A model generated the notes under the pieces. It was not told the origin of the DNA, searched no databases, and saw only the letters and a list, made by a program, of their open reading frames with translations. 17,708 nucleotides of DNA, from the NCBI GenBank assembly GCA_913057765.1, contig CAJXPH010000027.1, positions 1 through 17,708 of the forward strand, in the 5' to 3' direction. Position numbers and translations under genes: made by a program. Below, in pieces: positions 1-6,777 of the stretch. Origin of the DNA: an uncultured Campylobacteraceae bacterium (GTDB lineage: Bacteria > Campylobacterota > Campylobacteria > Campylobacterales > Arcobacteraceae). Within the stretch, counting starts at the first letter, position 1. Every line of letters begins with the position of its first letter.

Positions 1-39
1 TCCTCTTCGTCGGCAGCGTCAGATGTGTATAAGAGACAG
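1..39 (+). other. Nextera read-1 adapter (sequencing artefact)
   Basis: This is not genomic DNA. Bases 7-20 read TCGTCGGCAGCGTC and bases 21-39 read AGATGTGTATAAGAGACAG, the Tn5 mosaic end used in Nextera tagmentation. Bases 1-6 (TCCTCT) match the end of the i5 index S503 (TATCCTCT) as I remember the Illumina tables. Genomic sequence starts at base 40. Read on the minus strand, the mosaic end codes for Leu-Ser-Leu-Ile-His-Ile-stop, which gives the first gene a false C-terminus. Confidence 0.97.
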
Positions 40-705
40 ATTTGAAATAGCTTTAAATTTACTATCTTGTAAAGACTCTTCTAAATATTTAATATCAAAC
101 TTTGACAGTTTATTTCTTGGCTCAAATTTTCTTAAATCATCTATATTTTTTTTACTTGAAAATATTGTTGAAATATTTAACTGGGCATTTGAATAAAACT
201 TACTTAAATTTTTTATCACATATACTTTTGAATACTCTTTAAAGAATTTAATTGAAGATTTATTATTAGAAAAATCTAATAAACTCTCATCAATAATAAC
301 TGTGGCATCCATAGAAGTCCAATACTCAAAAAGTTTTTCTAAATCATAATAGGTACCATCCAAATATGAAGGATTTGCAAAAAGAACAACACTTTGCTTC
401 TTTATAGGTAAAGATAGGCTTTCAAAACGATTGATAAGTCTTACTTCATAATCTAAGTTTGAAGCTGCTTCTTTATATTCTAAATCACAAGGAGAGTATA
501 TAAAACAGTATTTTAATTTTAAAAACTTTAGTATTGAATATATTCCGGAACTGTGTCCATTAAAAAGTTCAATCTGATTTTTATTTAACTTATATCTTTG
601 CTCTAAAAGATTCAATAACTTTTTATTTTCTAAAGTATCTATTTTATTATAATCAATTTGTACATTTGGCTTTAAAAAATTTATTTCATTAGAAAAATCT
701 GTCAT
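40..705 (-). CDS. Class I/II PLP aminotransferase, HisC/CobD-like, 3'-truncated
   Basis: The first 222 codons of a fold-type-I PLP enzyme. The gene is cut by the contig end, and the family usually has 310-370 residues. Visible family features are a small-domain-like start, the segment FANPSYLDGTYYD (place of the NP..PTG motif), IIDESLLDF (the Asp that contacts the PLP pyridine nitrogen) and KNLSKFYSNAQL, which resembles the LSKAFGLAG segment carrying the Schiff-base lysine in histidinol-phosphate aminotransferases. The ATG at 705 follows TAGGG, and that TAG is also the marC stop codon, so the gene is probably co-transcribed and translationally coupled with marC, 7 bases upstream. The open frame runs six codons into adapter before a stop; those residues (LSLIHI) are artificial. 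The substrate cannot be told: HisC-like, threonine-phosphate decarboxylase (CobD)-like or another transaminase are all possible. Confidence 0.75.
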
Positions 706-712
706 AAAAACC

Positions 713-1312
713 CTATAAACTTAAAAAGTTTTTTACCCCAGTAAAGATAATTTGGGCAGAAAGTGCTGCTAAAAATAGTCCTATTATCTTAGATATAATT
801 TGCAAACCTTGTTTGCCAACTGCTTTGTTTATTATATTTGAAAAATAAAGCATTATTCCCACTACTATAACTGCAAAAACAATTCCTAGGCTACCTATAA
901 ACATTTGTGATGCAGTTTTGAACCCTGCTCCAAAAACCATAAGAACACCAATAGCTCCAGGGCCAATTATAATAGGAAGAGCAAGAGGGACAACTGCTAA
1001 TTCATGTAAATTTGAAGCATCCACCTCTTGTCCATCTTTACTTCCTCTAATTAAATCAACGGCTGTTAAAAATAGAAGTGCCCCCGCACCTATTCTAAAT
1101 GCGTCCAAAGTAATACCAAAAATTGAAAAAATATGTTTACCAAAGAAAAGTAAAATAAGACAGGTTATAATTACAGAAATTGTGACTTTGATTGCTAAAG
1201 TATGTTTCTCTTTTGTTGTAGCTTCTTTTGTAACAGTTAGAAAAACTGATAAAACGAAAAAAGGGGTCATTATAAAAAACATTTTTAAAAATGTTGAAAA
1301 GAAGAGCTCCAT
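713..1312 (-). CDS. MarC family integral membrane protein
   Basis: A 199-residue polytopic inner-membrane protein of the MarC/UPF0056 family. About six hydrophobic segments are visible, with the family-like stretches FRIGAGALLFLTAVDLIRG and VVPLALPIIIGPGAIGVLMVFG in the middle and a hydrophobic C-terminus. The length matches the family. The biochemical role of the family is not established; the old link to multiple antibiotic resistance in E. coli was not confirmed. The ATG at 1312 is preceded by AGGAAG at a good distance, but that Shine-Dalgarno sits in the stem of a perfect inverted repeat at 1314-1352. It lies 57 bases after dsbD and 7 bases before the aminotransferase gene, all on the minus strand. 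Confidence 0.85.
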   Translation of the reverse strand: MELFFSTFLKMFFIMTPFFVLSVFLTVTKEATTKEKHTLAIKVTISVIITCLILLFFGKHIFSIFGITLDAFRIGAGALLFLTAVDLIRGSKDGQEVDASNLHELAVVPLALPIIIGPGAIGVLMVFGAGFKTASQMFIGSLGIVFAVIVVGIMLYFSNIINKAVGKQGLQIISKIIGLFLAALSAQIIFTGVKNFLSL

Positions 1313-1313
1313 C

Positions 1314-1352
1314 TATACTTCCTAAAAGAATATATTATTTTTAGGAAGTATA
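1314..1352 (-). promoter_or_regulatory. Perfect 14-bp inverted repeat masking the marC ribosome-binding site
   Basis: The arms 1314-1327 (TATACTTCCTAAAA) and 1339-1352 (TTTTAGGAAGTATA) are exact reverse complements around an 11-base loop. In the minus-strand transcript the 3' arm carries AGGAAG, the Shine-Dalgarno of marC, and ends one base before the ATG. No U-tract follows, so it does not look like a simple intrinsic terminator for dsbD. It could hold back marC translation in read-through RNA, act as an RNA-processing site, or be a protein-binding dyad in DNA. Confidence 0.6.
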
Positions 1353-1369
1353 TCTAAATTATGAATAAT

Positions 1370-3112
1370 TTATTTAAAGTGTTTATTTACTATTTCTAGA
1401 AAATCTTCTGCATTTTTATATCCAACTATTTGAGAAGATTTAATTTCTTTATTATCTTTATCCCAAAAAATCAAGGCAGGAGGTCCAACTACACCAAATC
1501 TCTTTTGCATAGCTTTATCATCATCTGTATTCTTTGTAACATCTGCTTTGATTAAAGTAAACTCATTTAATTTTGCAAAAACTGTTGCATCTTTAAATGT
1601 AATTCCTTCAAGCTCTTTACAAGAGATACACCAATCAGCATAAAAATCTAACATTACAGGTTTAGTTGATGATTTAACTGCCGCATCAATTTCTGCATTT
1701 GTTTTTACATAATTCCATTTTAATTTTGTAGTATCAACTTGTCCTGCAACAGTTTTAGAAGTTAATTTACTTAAAGGGTCAAGTGGATTTGTTGCACCAC
1801 TAACAGCTCCAACAAATAATAAAACTCCATAAATTAAAATCACAGTAGTAATAAGTCTAGCAATAATATGTTCAAATACTTTTAAATATAAAGCAGCTCC
1901 AATAAATAATAATGACCATAAGTACATCACAATACTAGCAGGTAGCACTCTATCTAACATCCAAACTGCAACTGAAAGCATTACAATACCAAAGATTTTT
2001 GTCACAGAATCCATCCATCCACCAGGTTTTGGCATATACTTCCCTGCCCCTAAACCAATTAGTAGAAGTGGCGCACCCATTCCTAAACTCATTACAAATA
2101 ATGCTGCTCCACCTAAGAAGGCATCACCTGTTTGTCCTATATAAACTAAAGCACCCGCAAGTGGTGGCGCAACACATGGACCAACAATAAGTGCTGATAA
2201 GAATCCCATAATTGCAATTCCTGCAATTCCTTGGTTTTCTTTTCCATCTGCTGTTTTGTTTACTTTATTTTGTATACTTTGTGGTAATTCAAGTTTAAAA
2301 TATCCAAACATAGAAAAAGCTAGAGCTACAAAAATAGCTGCAAATACAACTAAAACATAAGGATTTTGAAGTGCTACTTGTAAGTTGGCACCAAATAAGC
2401 CTGCTAACACACCTGCAATAGTATATGCAAATGACATTGCTAATACGTATACTAAAGATAAAAAGAAACCTTTTGAAGCAGTTAACTTTCCATCATCTCC
2501 AGCTTTTACAATAATAGAAGAAAGAATAGGAATCATAGGAAAAACACAAGGAGTTAATGAAAGTAATAAACCAAATCCAAAGAATGTAGCTAATACTAAA
2601 AGGAAGCTTCCATTTTTAAGTGTTCCCGCAATAACATCCGTTTCGTTTTGAGCAATAGGTGCTACCTCTTCAACTTGTTTTTTTTCTTCTGTTACAACAT
2701 TTGAAAAATTAATTGTTTTCGTCTGGCTCATTGGAGCATAACAAAGTCCAGCTTTTGAACATCCTTGAAATTGAATTTCAATTTCTACACTTGAAGCATT
2801 TGTTTTTGATTGAATTAAAGAAAAAGGAATATCAATTTTTAAATCATCAAAATGAACTTGCCAAATTTCATAAGGAACAGCTTTAGGAAGATTTACATCT
2901 TTTGAAATATCAATTTTTTCAGGTTTAGTAATAAGTACTTTAAGCTTTTCATCATAGAGATAAATTGCTTCTCCTAAACCTAAATTAAACGTTACTTTAT
3001 CTTTACTCTCTTCAAACTTTGGCTTAAATGCCTCTTCTGGTTCAAGGAAACTTTGCTCAATTGCAAAAGCAAAGATTGAACAAAATAAAAATAATAATAT
3101 CTTTTTACCCAT
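1370..3112 (-). CDS. dsbD: Thiol:disulfide interchange protein DsbD (three-domain)
   Basis: A full-length 580-residue DsbD, which carries electrons from cytoplasmic thioredoxin across the inner membrane to periplasmic thiol reductases. Order: signal peptide (about 1-17); periplasmic alpha domain with the Cys pair 118/124 in FQGCSKAGLCYAPMSQ; a membrane domain of about eight helices (about 168-440) with the redox cysteines at 189 (SLTPCVFPMIP) and 313 (GPCVAPPLAG); C-terminal thioredoxin-like gamma domain (about 460-580) with CISC at 495-498. All six redox cysteines are present. The ATG at 3112 follows AAAGG. The gene starts 9 bases after the secreted thioredoxin gene on the same strand, so the two are probably one transcript and the thioredoxin is a likely client of DsbD. 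Confidence 0.95.
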   Translation of the reverse strand: MGKKILLFLFCSIFAFAIEQSFLEPEEAFKPKFEESKDKVTFNLGLGEAIYLYDEKLKVLITKPEKIDISKDVNLPKAVPYEIWQVHFDDLKIDIPFSLIQSKTNASSVEIEIQFQGCSKAGLCYAPMSQTKTINFSNVVTEEKKQVEEVAPIAQNETDVIAGTLKNGSFLLVLATFFGFGLLLSLTPCVFPMIPILSSIIVKAGDDGKLTASKGFFLSLVYVLAMSFAYTIAGVLAGLFGANLQVALQNPYVLVVFAAIFVALAFSMFGYFKLELPQSIQNKVNKTADGKENQGIAGIAIMGFLSALIVGPCVAPPLAGALVYIGQTGDAFLGGAALFVMSLGMGAPLLLIGLGAGKYMPKPGGWMDSVTKIFGIVMLSVAVWMLDRVLPASIVMYLWSLLFIGAALYLKVFEHIIARLITTVILIYGVLLFVGAVSGATNPLDPLSKLTSKTVAGQVDTTKLKWNYVKTNAEIDAAVKSSTKPVMLDFYADWCISCKELEGITFKDATVFAKLNEFTLIKADVTKNTDDDKAMQKRFGVVGPPALIFWDKDNKEIKSSQIVGYKNAEDFLEIVNKHFK

Positions 3113-3121
3113 TTTAAACCT

Positions 3122-3484
3122 TTATTTAAAATATTTCATAGAATTTGCAGCTAATTGGTTAACATCTCTTATTCCAACTTCTTTAGCTACTACTTTTCCA
3201 TCTTTAAAGTATACCAATGTTGGAAGACTTCTAACTTTATATTTTTTTGCTAAATCCATATATTGGTCAATATCAAGTTTATATATAACAACATCTGATG
3301 GTTTAACTTTATCAAATTGTATTAAATTTTTTGCTAAAACTTTACATGGTGGACACCAAGTTGCGTAAAAGTCTACAATTGCATTCTTACCTTTTAATTT
3401 TTCGTCAATATTATTTGTTTCTAAATGTTCAAATGCAAATAATGTTATAAAACTAAAGACTAAGCCAATTAGTACCTTTTTCAT
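3122..3484 (-). CDS. Secreted thioredoxin-like protein (WCPPC)
   Basis: A 120-residue protein with an N-terminal signal or anchor (MKKVLIGLVFSFITLFAFE) followed by one thioredoxin fold. The active site is WCPPC with Cys44 and Cys47, and the cis-proline loop RSLPT has Pro88. CPPC differs from the CGPC of cytoplasmic thioredoxin. The signal sequence and the gene 9 bases downstream (dsbD) point to a periplasmic thiol reductase recharged by DsbD. The ATG at 3484 follows AAAGGGA. Its physiological targets (for example cytochrome c maturation or rescue of misoxidised proteins) cannot be told from sequence. It is the first gene of the minus-strand run down to the left contig end. Confidence 0.88.
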   Translation of the reverse strand: MKKVLIGLVFSFITLFAFEHLETNNIDEKLKGKNAIVDFYATWCPPCKVLAKNLIQFDKVKPSDVVIYKLDIDQYMDLAKKYKVRSLPTLVYFKDGKVVAKEVGIRDVNQLAANSMKYFK

Positions 3485-3508
3485 ATATTCCCTTTAATTT
3501 TTTAAGAC

Positions 3509-3514
3509 ATTATA
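3509..3514 (-). promoter_or_regulatory. Possible -10 box for the thioredoxin-dsbD transcript
   Basis: TATAAT on the minus strand, 25 bases before the thioredoxin ATG. No good -35 lies 16-18 bases upstream (TTTACA and TTAACA occur at the wrong spacing). Campylobacterota housekeeping promoters often have a weak -35 and AT-rich upstream DNA, so the box is plausible but unproven. Confidence 0.4.
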
Positions 3515-3650
3515 GTTAATATTTGTAAAGAGTTTGTTAATACATCTTAATAAGACTTAAAAAAAATAGTATTATAATTAAAAATTATACTAAAGTTAAA
3601 TTTACTATGATAAGATTTTGTCTTTTTAAAGAAAGTGATAGGGTTAAAAT

Positions 3651-4007
3651 ATGAATGAACTTATAGATTTACCACCAAAAAGTGTCGAATATATGGTAAA
3701 AGATGGAATTGTCATGATTGATGTAAGAAGACCAGAAGAATGGAAAGCTACTGGAATAATTAAAAATTCTCATAAAATGACTTTTTTTGATATGTATGGA
3801 AATTATGATGTTATTACTTGGATGAAAGATTTTGAAAAAATTGTTACCTCAAAAGATCAACAATTTATTTTAATATGTGCACATGCAAATAGAACACGTA
3901 CTATAGGTAATTTTTTGATTCAAAACCATGGATATACAAATGTAACACATTTAGAAGGTGGTATGGCTTTATGGTTAGAGGAAGGAAGAAATGTTACTTT
4001 TGATTAA
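3651..4007 (+). CDS. Single-domain rhodanese-like protein
   Basis: A 118-residue cytoplasmic protein with one rhodanese domain. The family signature MIDVRRPEEW (residues 22-31) is followed by an active-site loop CAHANR with Cys76 and Arg81 (C-x4-R), then HLEGGMALW, the usual C-terminal GG..W element. The loop differs from the common CRSGNR form: the residue after Cys is Ala rather than Arg, and the Gly is replaced. The Cys is kept, so sulfurtransferase activity is possible, but the substrate is unknown. The ATG follows a modest AGGG at good distance. It is transcribed away from the thioredoxin gene and meets the next gene tail to tail. Confidence 0.85.
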   Translation: MNELIDLPPKSVEYMVKDGIVMIDVRRPEEWKATGIIKNSHKMTFFDMYGNYDVITWMKDFEKIVTSKDQQFILICAHANRTRTIGNFLIQNHGYTNVTHLEGGMALWLEEGRNVTFD

Positions 4008-4031
4008 AAAGACTCATTAAGAGTCTTTTTT
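4006..4031. terminator. Bidirectional hairpin terminator embedding two stop codons
   Basis: The arms AAAAAGACTC (4006-4015) and GAGTCTTTTT (4021-4030) pair perfectly around ATTAA, giving a T-run after the stem on both strands. The TAA of the rhodanese gene overlaps the left arm, and the TAA of the opposing 75-aa gene lies at the loop, so the hairpin serves both convergent genes. Confidence 0.85.
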
Positions 4032-4244
4032 ATCTTCACTTGCCTTTTGTAAAATTGCAATCACATCATCTAAGTTTTCATAAGGAATATGTGATTTCCA
4101 CTCAATATCTTTACCATTTAATGAAATACCAATACTTACGATATCTGATGTACCTTTACCATATGGTTCACTTACATTTGAAACTGAAATAACACCTTTC
4201 TTCGTTCCATGTAGATGAAGAGTTCCTAGTTCTGTTGTTGACAT
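4017..4244 (-). CDS. Conserved-looking small protein of unknown function (75 aa)
   Basis: I do not recognise this family. The 75-residue product has no signal peptide, membrane segment or cysteine. Its N-terminal half looks like beta strands (LGTLHLHGTKKGVISVSNV, then DIVSIGISLNGKDIEW), and the C-terminus is a probable helix ending in a charged tail. It may be a small single-domain beta protein. AAGGA lies at good distance before the ATG, and the gene ends in a shared terminator whose stem codes for the last residues (KDS). Ordinary codon use and the clean ribosome-binding site support a real gene. Confidence 0.7.
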   Translation of the reverse strand: MSTTELGTLHLHGTKKGVISVSNVSEPYGKGTSDIVSIGISLNGKDIEWKSHIPYENLDDVIAILQKASEDKKDS

Positions 4245-4349
4245 AAAAAATCCTTATATTAATTTATTTATTATTTTTGCTAAAAAAAACTTTTATTCTC
4301 TTAAATTTATTTGATTAATGATTCAGGTTCACCTAAATAATAATATTCT

Positions 4350-5156
4350 TTAAACTTTTTTTGCTATAGTCTGTCCAAACTTCACTGGATTGTTTAATAA
4401 TTCTTCTAATTCTACAAAGTTTTCTTCCCAAACCATTACAACAGTAGAACCCATTTTAAAGTAACCTAAACAATCACCCTTTTTAACTTCTTTATCTTCA
4501 TATTCATATATCTGAACGTCTCTTTCTTCAGTATTTGTTTCAACTTTAGGTTCAAAAGTAAATACCATTTGTCCTACATTTAAAGCACCTACAAAAACCA
4601 TATAAAAAAGTTTATCATTATGAGTACATTCTAAAATAACTCTTTCATTTTCAACAAATAGATCTATTTGTTTATTTAAATATTTTATATTCACTGGATA
4701 TAGTTTACCAGGTACATGTACAAGTTTATTTATTTTAAAATCTACAGGAGCATGATATCTATGATAATCTTTTGGAGATAAATAAAAGTTCATATAAGAA
4801 CCATTATTAACTTTTTCAAAATTATTAGCACAATTATATGTCAACATATCTTCTACAGAATACTCCATACCTTTTATTTGAAGAAGTAATTCTTTGTTTA
4901 TTTTTCCACATTGAGTGATATAACTATCAGTTGGAGAGATAAAAGTATTTTCACTTTCATCAATTTGTCTTGCTATGGCTAATTCTCTAGTAAATAAGTC
5001 ATTTAAAGAGTTGTAAAATTTCGCATTTCTAAATTCACTCATATCTAAACCTAAAGATTTTACATATGTATTATTTATGAACTTTTGGATAAATGATGGA
5101 AATTTTGTTTTTGCAAATTTTCCGAAAATTTGTGAAATGGTATTTGTAATATGCAT
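4350..5156 (-). CDS. psd: Phosphatidylserine decarboxylase proenzyme
   Basis: Makes phosphatidylethanolamine from phosphatidylserine at the inner membrane, using a pyruvoyl group made by self-cleavage. I chose the ATG at 5156: it follows AAGGA with five bases between, and it gives 268 residues, close to the 266-267 of Campylobacter and Helicobacter enzymes. A longer frame opens with TTG at 5255 but has no Shine-Dalgarno there. In the 268-aa numbering the Asp of SPTDS is about 77, the His of DYHRYHAP is 135, and the cleavage site is FKMGST with Ser237, so the Asp-His-Ser triad is complete. MGST replaces the common LGST. Near the 3' end a run of seven A precedes the last codon; a one-base change there would open a 15-codon extension. 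Confidence 0.93.
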   Translation of the reverse strand: MHITNTISQIFGKFAKTKFPSFIQKFINNTYVKSLGLDMSEFRNAKFYNSLNDLFTRELAIARQIDESENTFISPTDSYITQCGKINKELLLQIKGMEYSVEDMLTYNCANNFEKVNNGSYMNFYLSPKDYHRYHAPVDFKINKLVHVPGKLYPVNIKYLNKQIDLFVENERVILECTHNDKLFYMVFVGALNVGQMVFTFEPKVETNTEERDVQIYEYEDKEVKKGDCLGYFKMGSTVVMVWEENFVELEELLNNPVKFGQTIAKKV

Positions 5157-5318
5157 TTGATTCCTTGTTAAATTATTAAAGGTTAACATTTTATCTAAAA
5201 CTATCTTGATTATTTTAAAAATCTCACTTAATAAAAAAGTATAAGAATTACTCAAATATATTTTGATACCCTTCTTTTATTAATTAAAACATTAAAATAT
5301 TTTTAAAGGACAAAATAA

Positions 5319-5558
5319 ATGCATAAAGTTATTGTAGAGAATGTATGTGGTTGTTTTAAAAGAAGTGACTTCGAAAACAATTTAGAAATCACTAGTAAAG
5401 ATGAAGCATTAAGTACAGCTATTAAAATGAAAAATCATATGAATCAAGAGTTCTGTATGAAACATGAATTTCAATTAGTGGAAGAAGCTAATAATTTCGT
5501 AATATCTTTTAGACCTGAACAAGCTAGTTCATGTTGTGGAACAGGATGCTGTTCTTAG
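5319..5558 (+). CDS. Small Cys-rich protein with CCGTGCC tail, unknown function
   Basis: The 79-residue product has seven cysteines: 10 and 12 (CGC), 46, and two pairs at 72-73 and 77-78 in the C-terminal SSCCGTGCCS. His40 and His49 lie near Cys46. The middle is a soluble alpha/beta-like segment and there is no signal peptide. Terminal vicinal cysteines suggest metal or Fe-S binding or a redox role, but this is inference; I know of no characterised homologue. AAAGGA precedes the ATG at good distance. The gene is transcribed away from psd and ends inside a perfect palindrome shared with mltA. Confidence 0.75.
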   Translation: MHKVIVENVCGCFKRSDFENNLEITSKDEALSTAIKMKNHMNQEFCMKHEFQLVEEANNFVISFRPEQASSCCGTGCCS

Positions 5559-5585
5559 AGTAATATAGCTTAAGCTATATTACTC
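5558..5585. terminator. Perfect 28-bp palindrome over convergent stop codons
   Basis: Bases 5558-5571 (GAGTAATATAGCTT) and 5572-5585 (AAGCTATATTACTC) form a gapless self-complementary sequence. The TAG of the Cys-rich gene enters its left edge and the TAA of mltA lies in its right half. As RNA it can form a long hairpin in either direction, so it is the likely end for both transcripts, although no T-run follows on either side. Confidence 0.65.
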
Positions 5586-6683
5586 ATTTGGTACTAAAAT
5601 TGTAAGCTTCCCTGGACTTTTCATTCCACCTGCTTGAAGCTCTGCATCACTTCCATTTCCAAAGAAAAAATCTGCTCTAATTTGACCTTTTATTGCTCCT
5701 CCAACATCAGCTGCTACCATCAATCTATCAATCTTTTCTTTTGATACTGAACTTTTTGTATTTATAAATACAGGCATTCCCAGTGGAATATATTTTCTAT
5801 CAACAGCAAGATTTCTTCCCGCGGTAAGTTCAGTTCCAAGTGCACCAGTTGCACTTTTTTTGTTTTCTACAAAGAATATATAACTTCTATTTTTATTCAA
5901 AATTTCTTCTACTCTGTGTGGATTTTGTTTTAAATACTTTTTTATTCCTTGTAAAGATGCTCCAGTTTTCTTTAAAACACCCTCTTTTAATAGGGCTCTT
6001 CCAATTGCAAAATATTTATGTCCATTTTGATTTGCATATCCTACATTTATTGTTTCACCAGTATCTAAAGCTACTTTCCCCGAGCCTTGAATTTGTAAAA
6101 AGAATAAGTCTATCTTATCATCAACATATACGATAGGTTCTAAATCATCTCTTTTATTTAATTGTTCTCTGTCATCGTATGCAACAATTTTTCCATTTAC
6201 TATTTTCCCTCTTAATCGATTATATTTTTTCAATTCAGGATAAGCAGCGCTTAAATCTATTTTATACATATCTTTTGGAGTTTTATAAATTGGATATTTA
6301 TATTTGTCATTTTTGATTCTACTTCCCTGAAGTAATGGCTCATAATATCCTGTAATCAGTCCATTATTGGTTCCATTCTCATTATGTAATTCATATGGAG
6401 TGAAGTTTTCACTAAAAAACTGAGCTGGATTTGAAAAGTTTTCTGCTTTGGCACAAATACCTTTAAATAAATCGTATCTTTTCGCTCTAATACAATCTTT
6501 TTTAAATACTTCAAAAGCCAAAGATAAATCATCTTCATAAAATCCATCAATATCTTTAAAATCAATTTTTTTTACTTTTGCTTTAGATATACCGTTTAGA
6601 GTTTCAAGTTTAATAGGTTCTTTTTGAGAACAACCTGTAAATAGAATTATAAATAGTAGTGTAATAACCGAAAGAGATTTCAT
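5580..6683 (-). CDS. mltA: Membrane-bound lytic murein transglycosylase A (lipoprotein)
   Basis: Cleaves the MurNAc-GlcNAc bond of peptidoglycan with formation of 1,6-anhydro-MurNAc, acting from the outer membrane. The 367-residue product has a lipoprotein signal with Cys18 in LFTGCSQ, the MltA domain (about 105-270; GLITGYYEPLLQGS and LFFLQIQGSG) and a C-terminal 3D domain (about 280-365) with VAADVGGAIKGQIRADFFFG, in which Asp326 matches the catalytic Asp of E. coli MltA. The length matches the family. AAAAGGAAA lies before the ATG. The gene is probably its own transcription unit; a TACAAT at 6712-6717 on the minus strand could be a -10 box. Confidence 0.93.
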   Translation of the reverse strand: MKSLSVITLLFIILFTGCSQKEPIKLETLNGISKAKVKKIDFKDIDGFYEDDLSLAFEVFKKDCIRAKRYDLFKGICAKAENFSNPAQFFSENFTPYELHNENGTNNGLITGYYEPLLQGSRIKNDKYKYPIYKTPKDMYKIDLSAAYPELKKYNRLRGKIVNGKIVAYDDREQLNKRDDLEPIVYVDDKIDLFFLQIQGSGKVALDTGETINVGYANQNGHKYFAIGRALLKEGVLKKTGASLQGIKKYLKQNPHRVEEILNKNRSYIFFVENKKSATGALGTELTAGRNLAVDRKYIPLGMPVFINTKSSVSKEKIDRLMVAADVGGAIKGQIRADFFFGNGSDAELQAGGMKSPGKLTILVPNE

Positions 6684-6777
6684 ATAATAGTTTCCTTTTA
6701 AAAATTAAGGAATTGTATCATTAAAAAGTTAATAGTAATTAAATATAAATGAGAAAAAAAATTATTAAGAAAAGATC

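Noticed and set aside
21..39. Tn5 mosaic end as a sign of a real transposon
   Set aside because: It is joined to the Illumina read-1 adapter and partial i5 index, and its partner at the right end is joined to read-2 adapter, i7 index and P7. It is a library artefact.
918..1325. Open frame on the plus strand opposite marC
   Set aside because: Antisense to a clear membrane protein, no ribosome-binding site, and composition that mirrors the marC codons.
3561..3595. Rhodanese promoter from TATAAT (3573-3578) or TATACT (3586-3591)
   Set aside because: Two equal candidates in very AT-rich DNA with no -35 at proper spacing; I cannot choose.
4353..4366. Programmed -1 frameshift at the A AAA AAA heptamer in psd
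   Set aside because: The -1 frame ends after about seven codons and there is no evident stimulatory stem; only the +1 frame gives a coding-like tail, so a programmed -1 event is unlikely.
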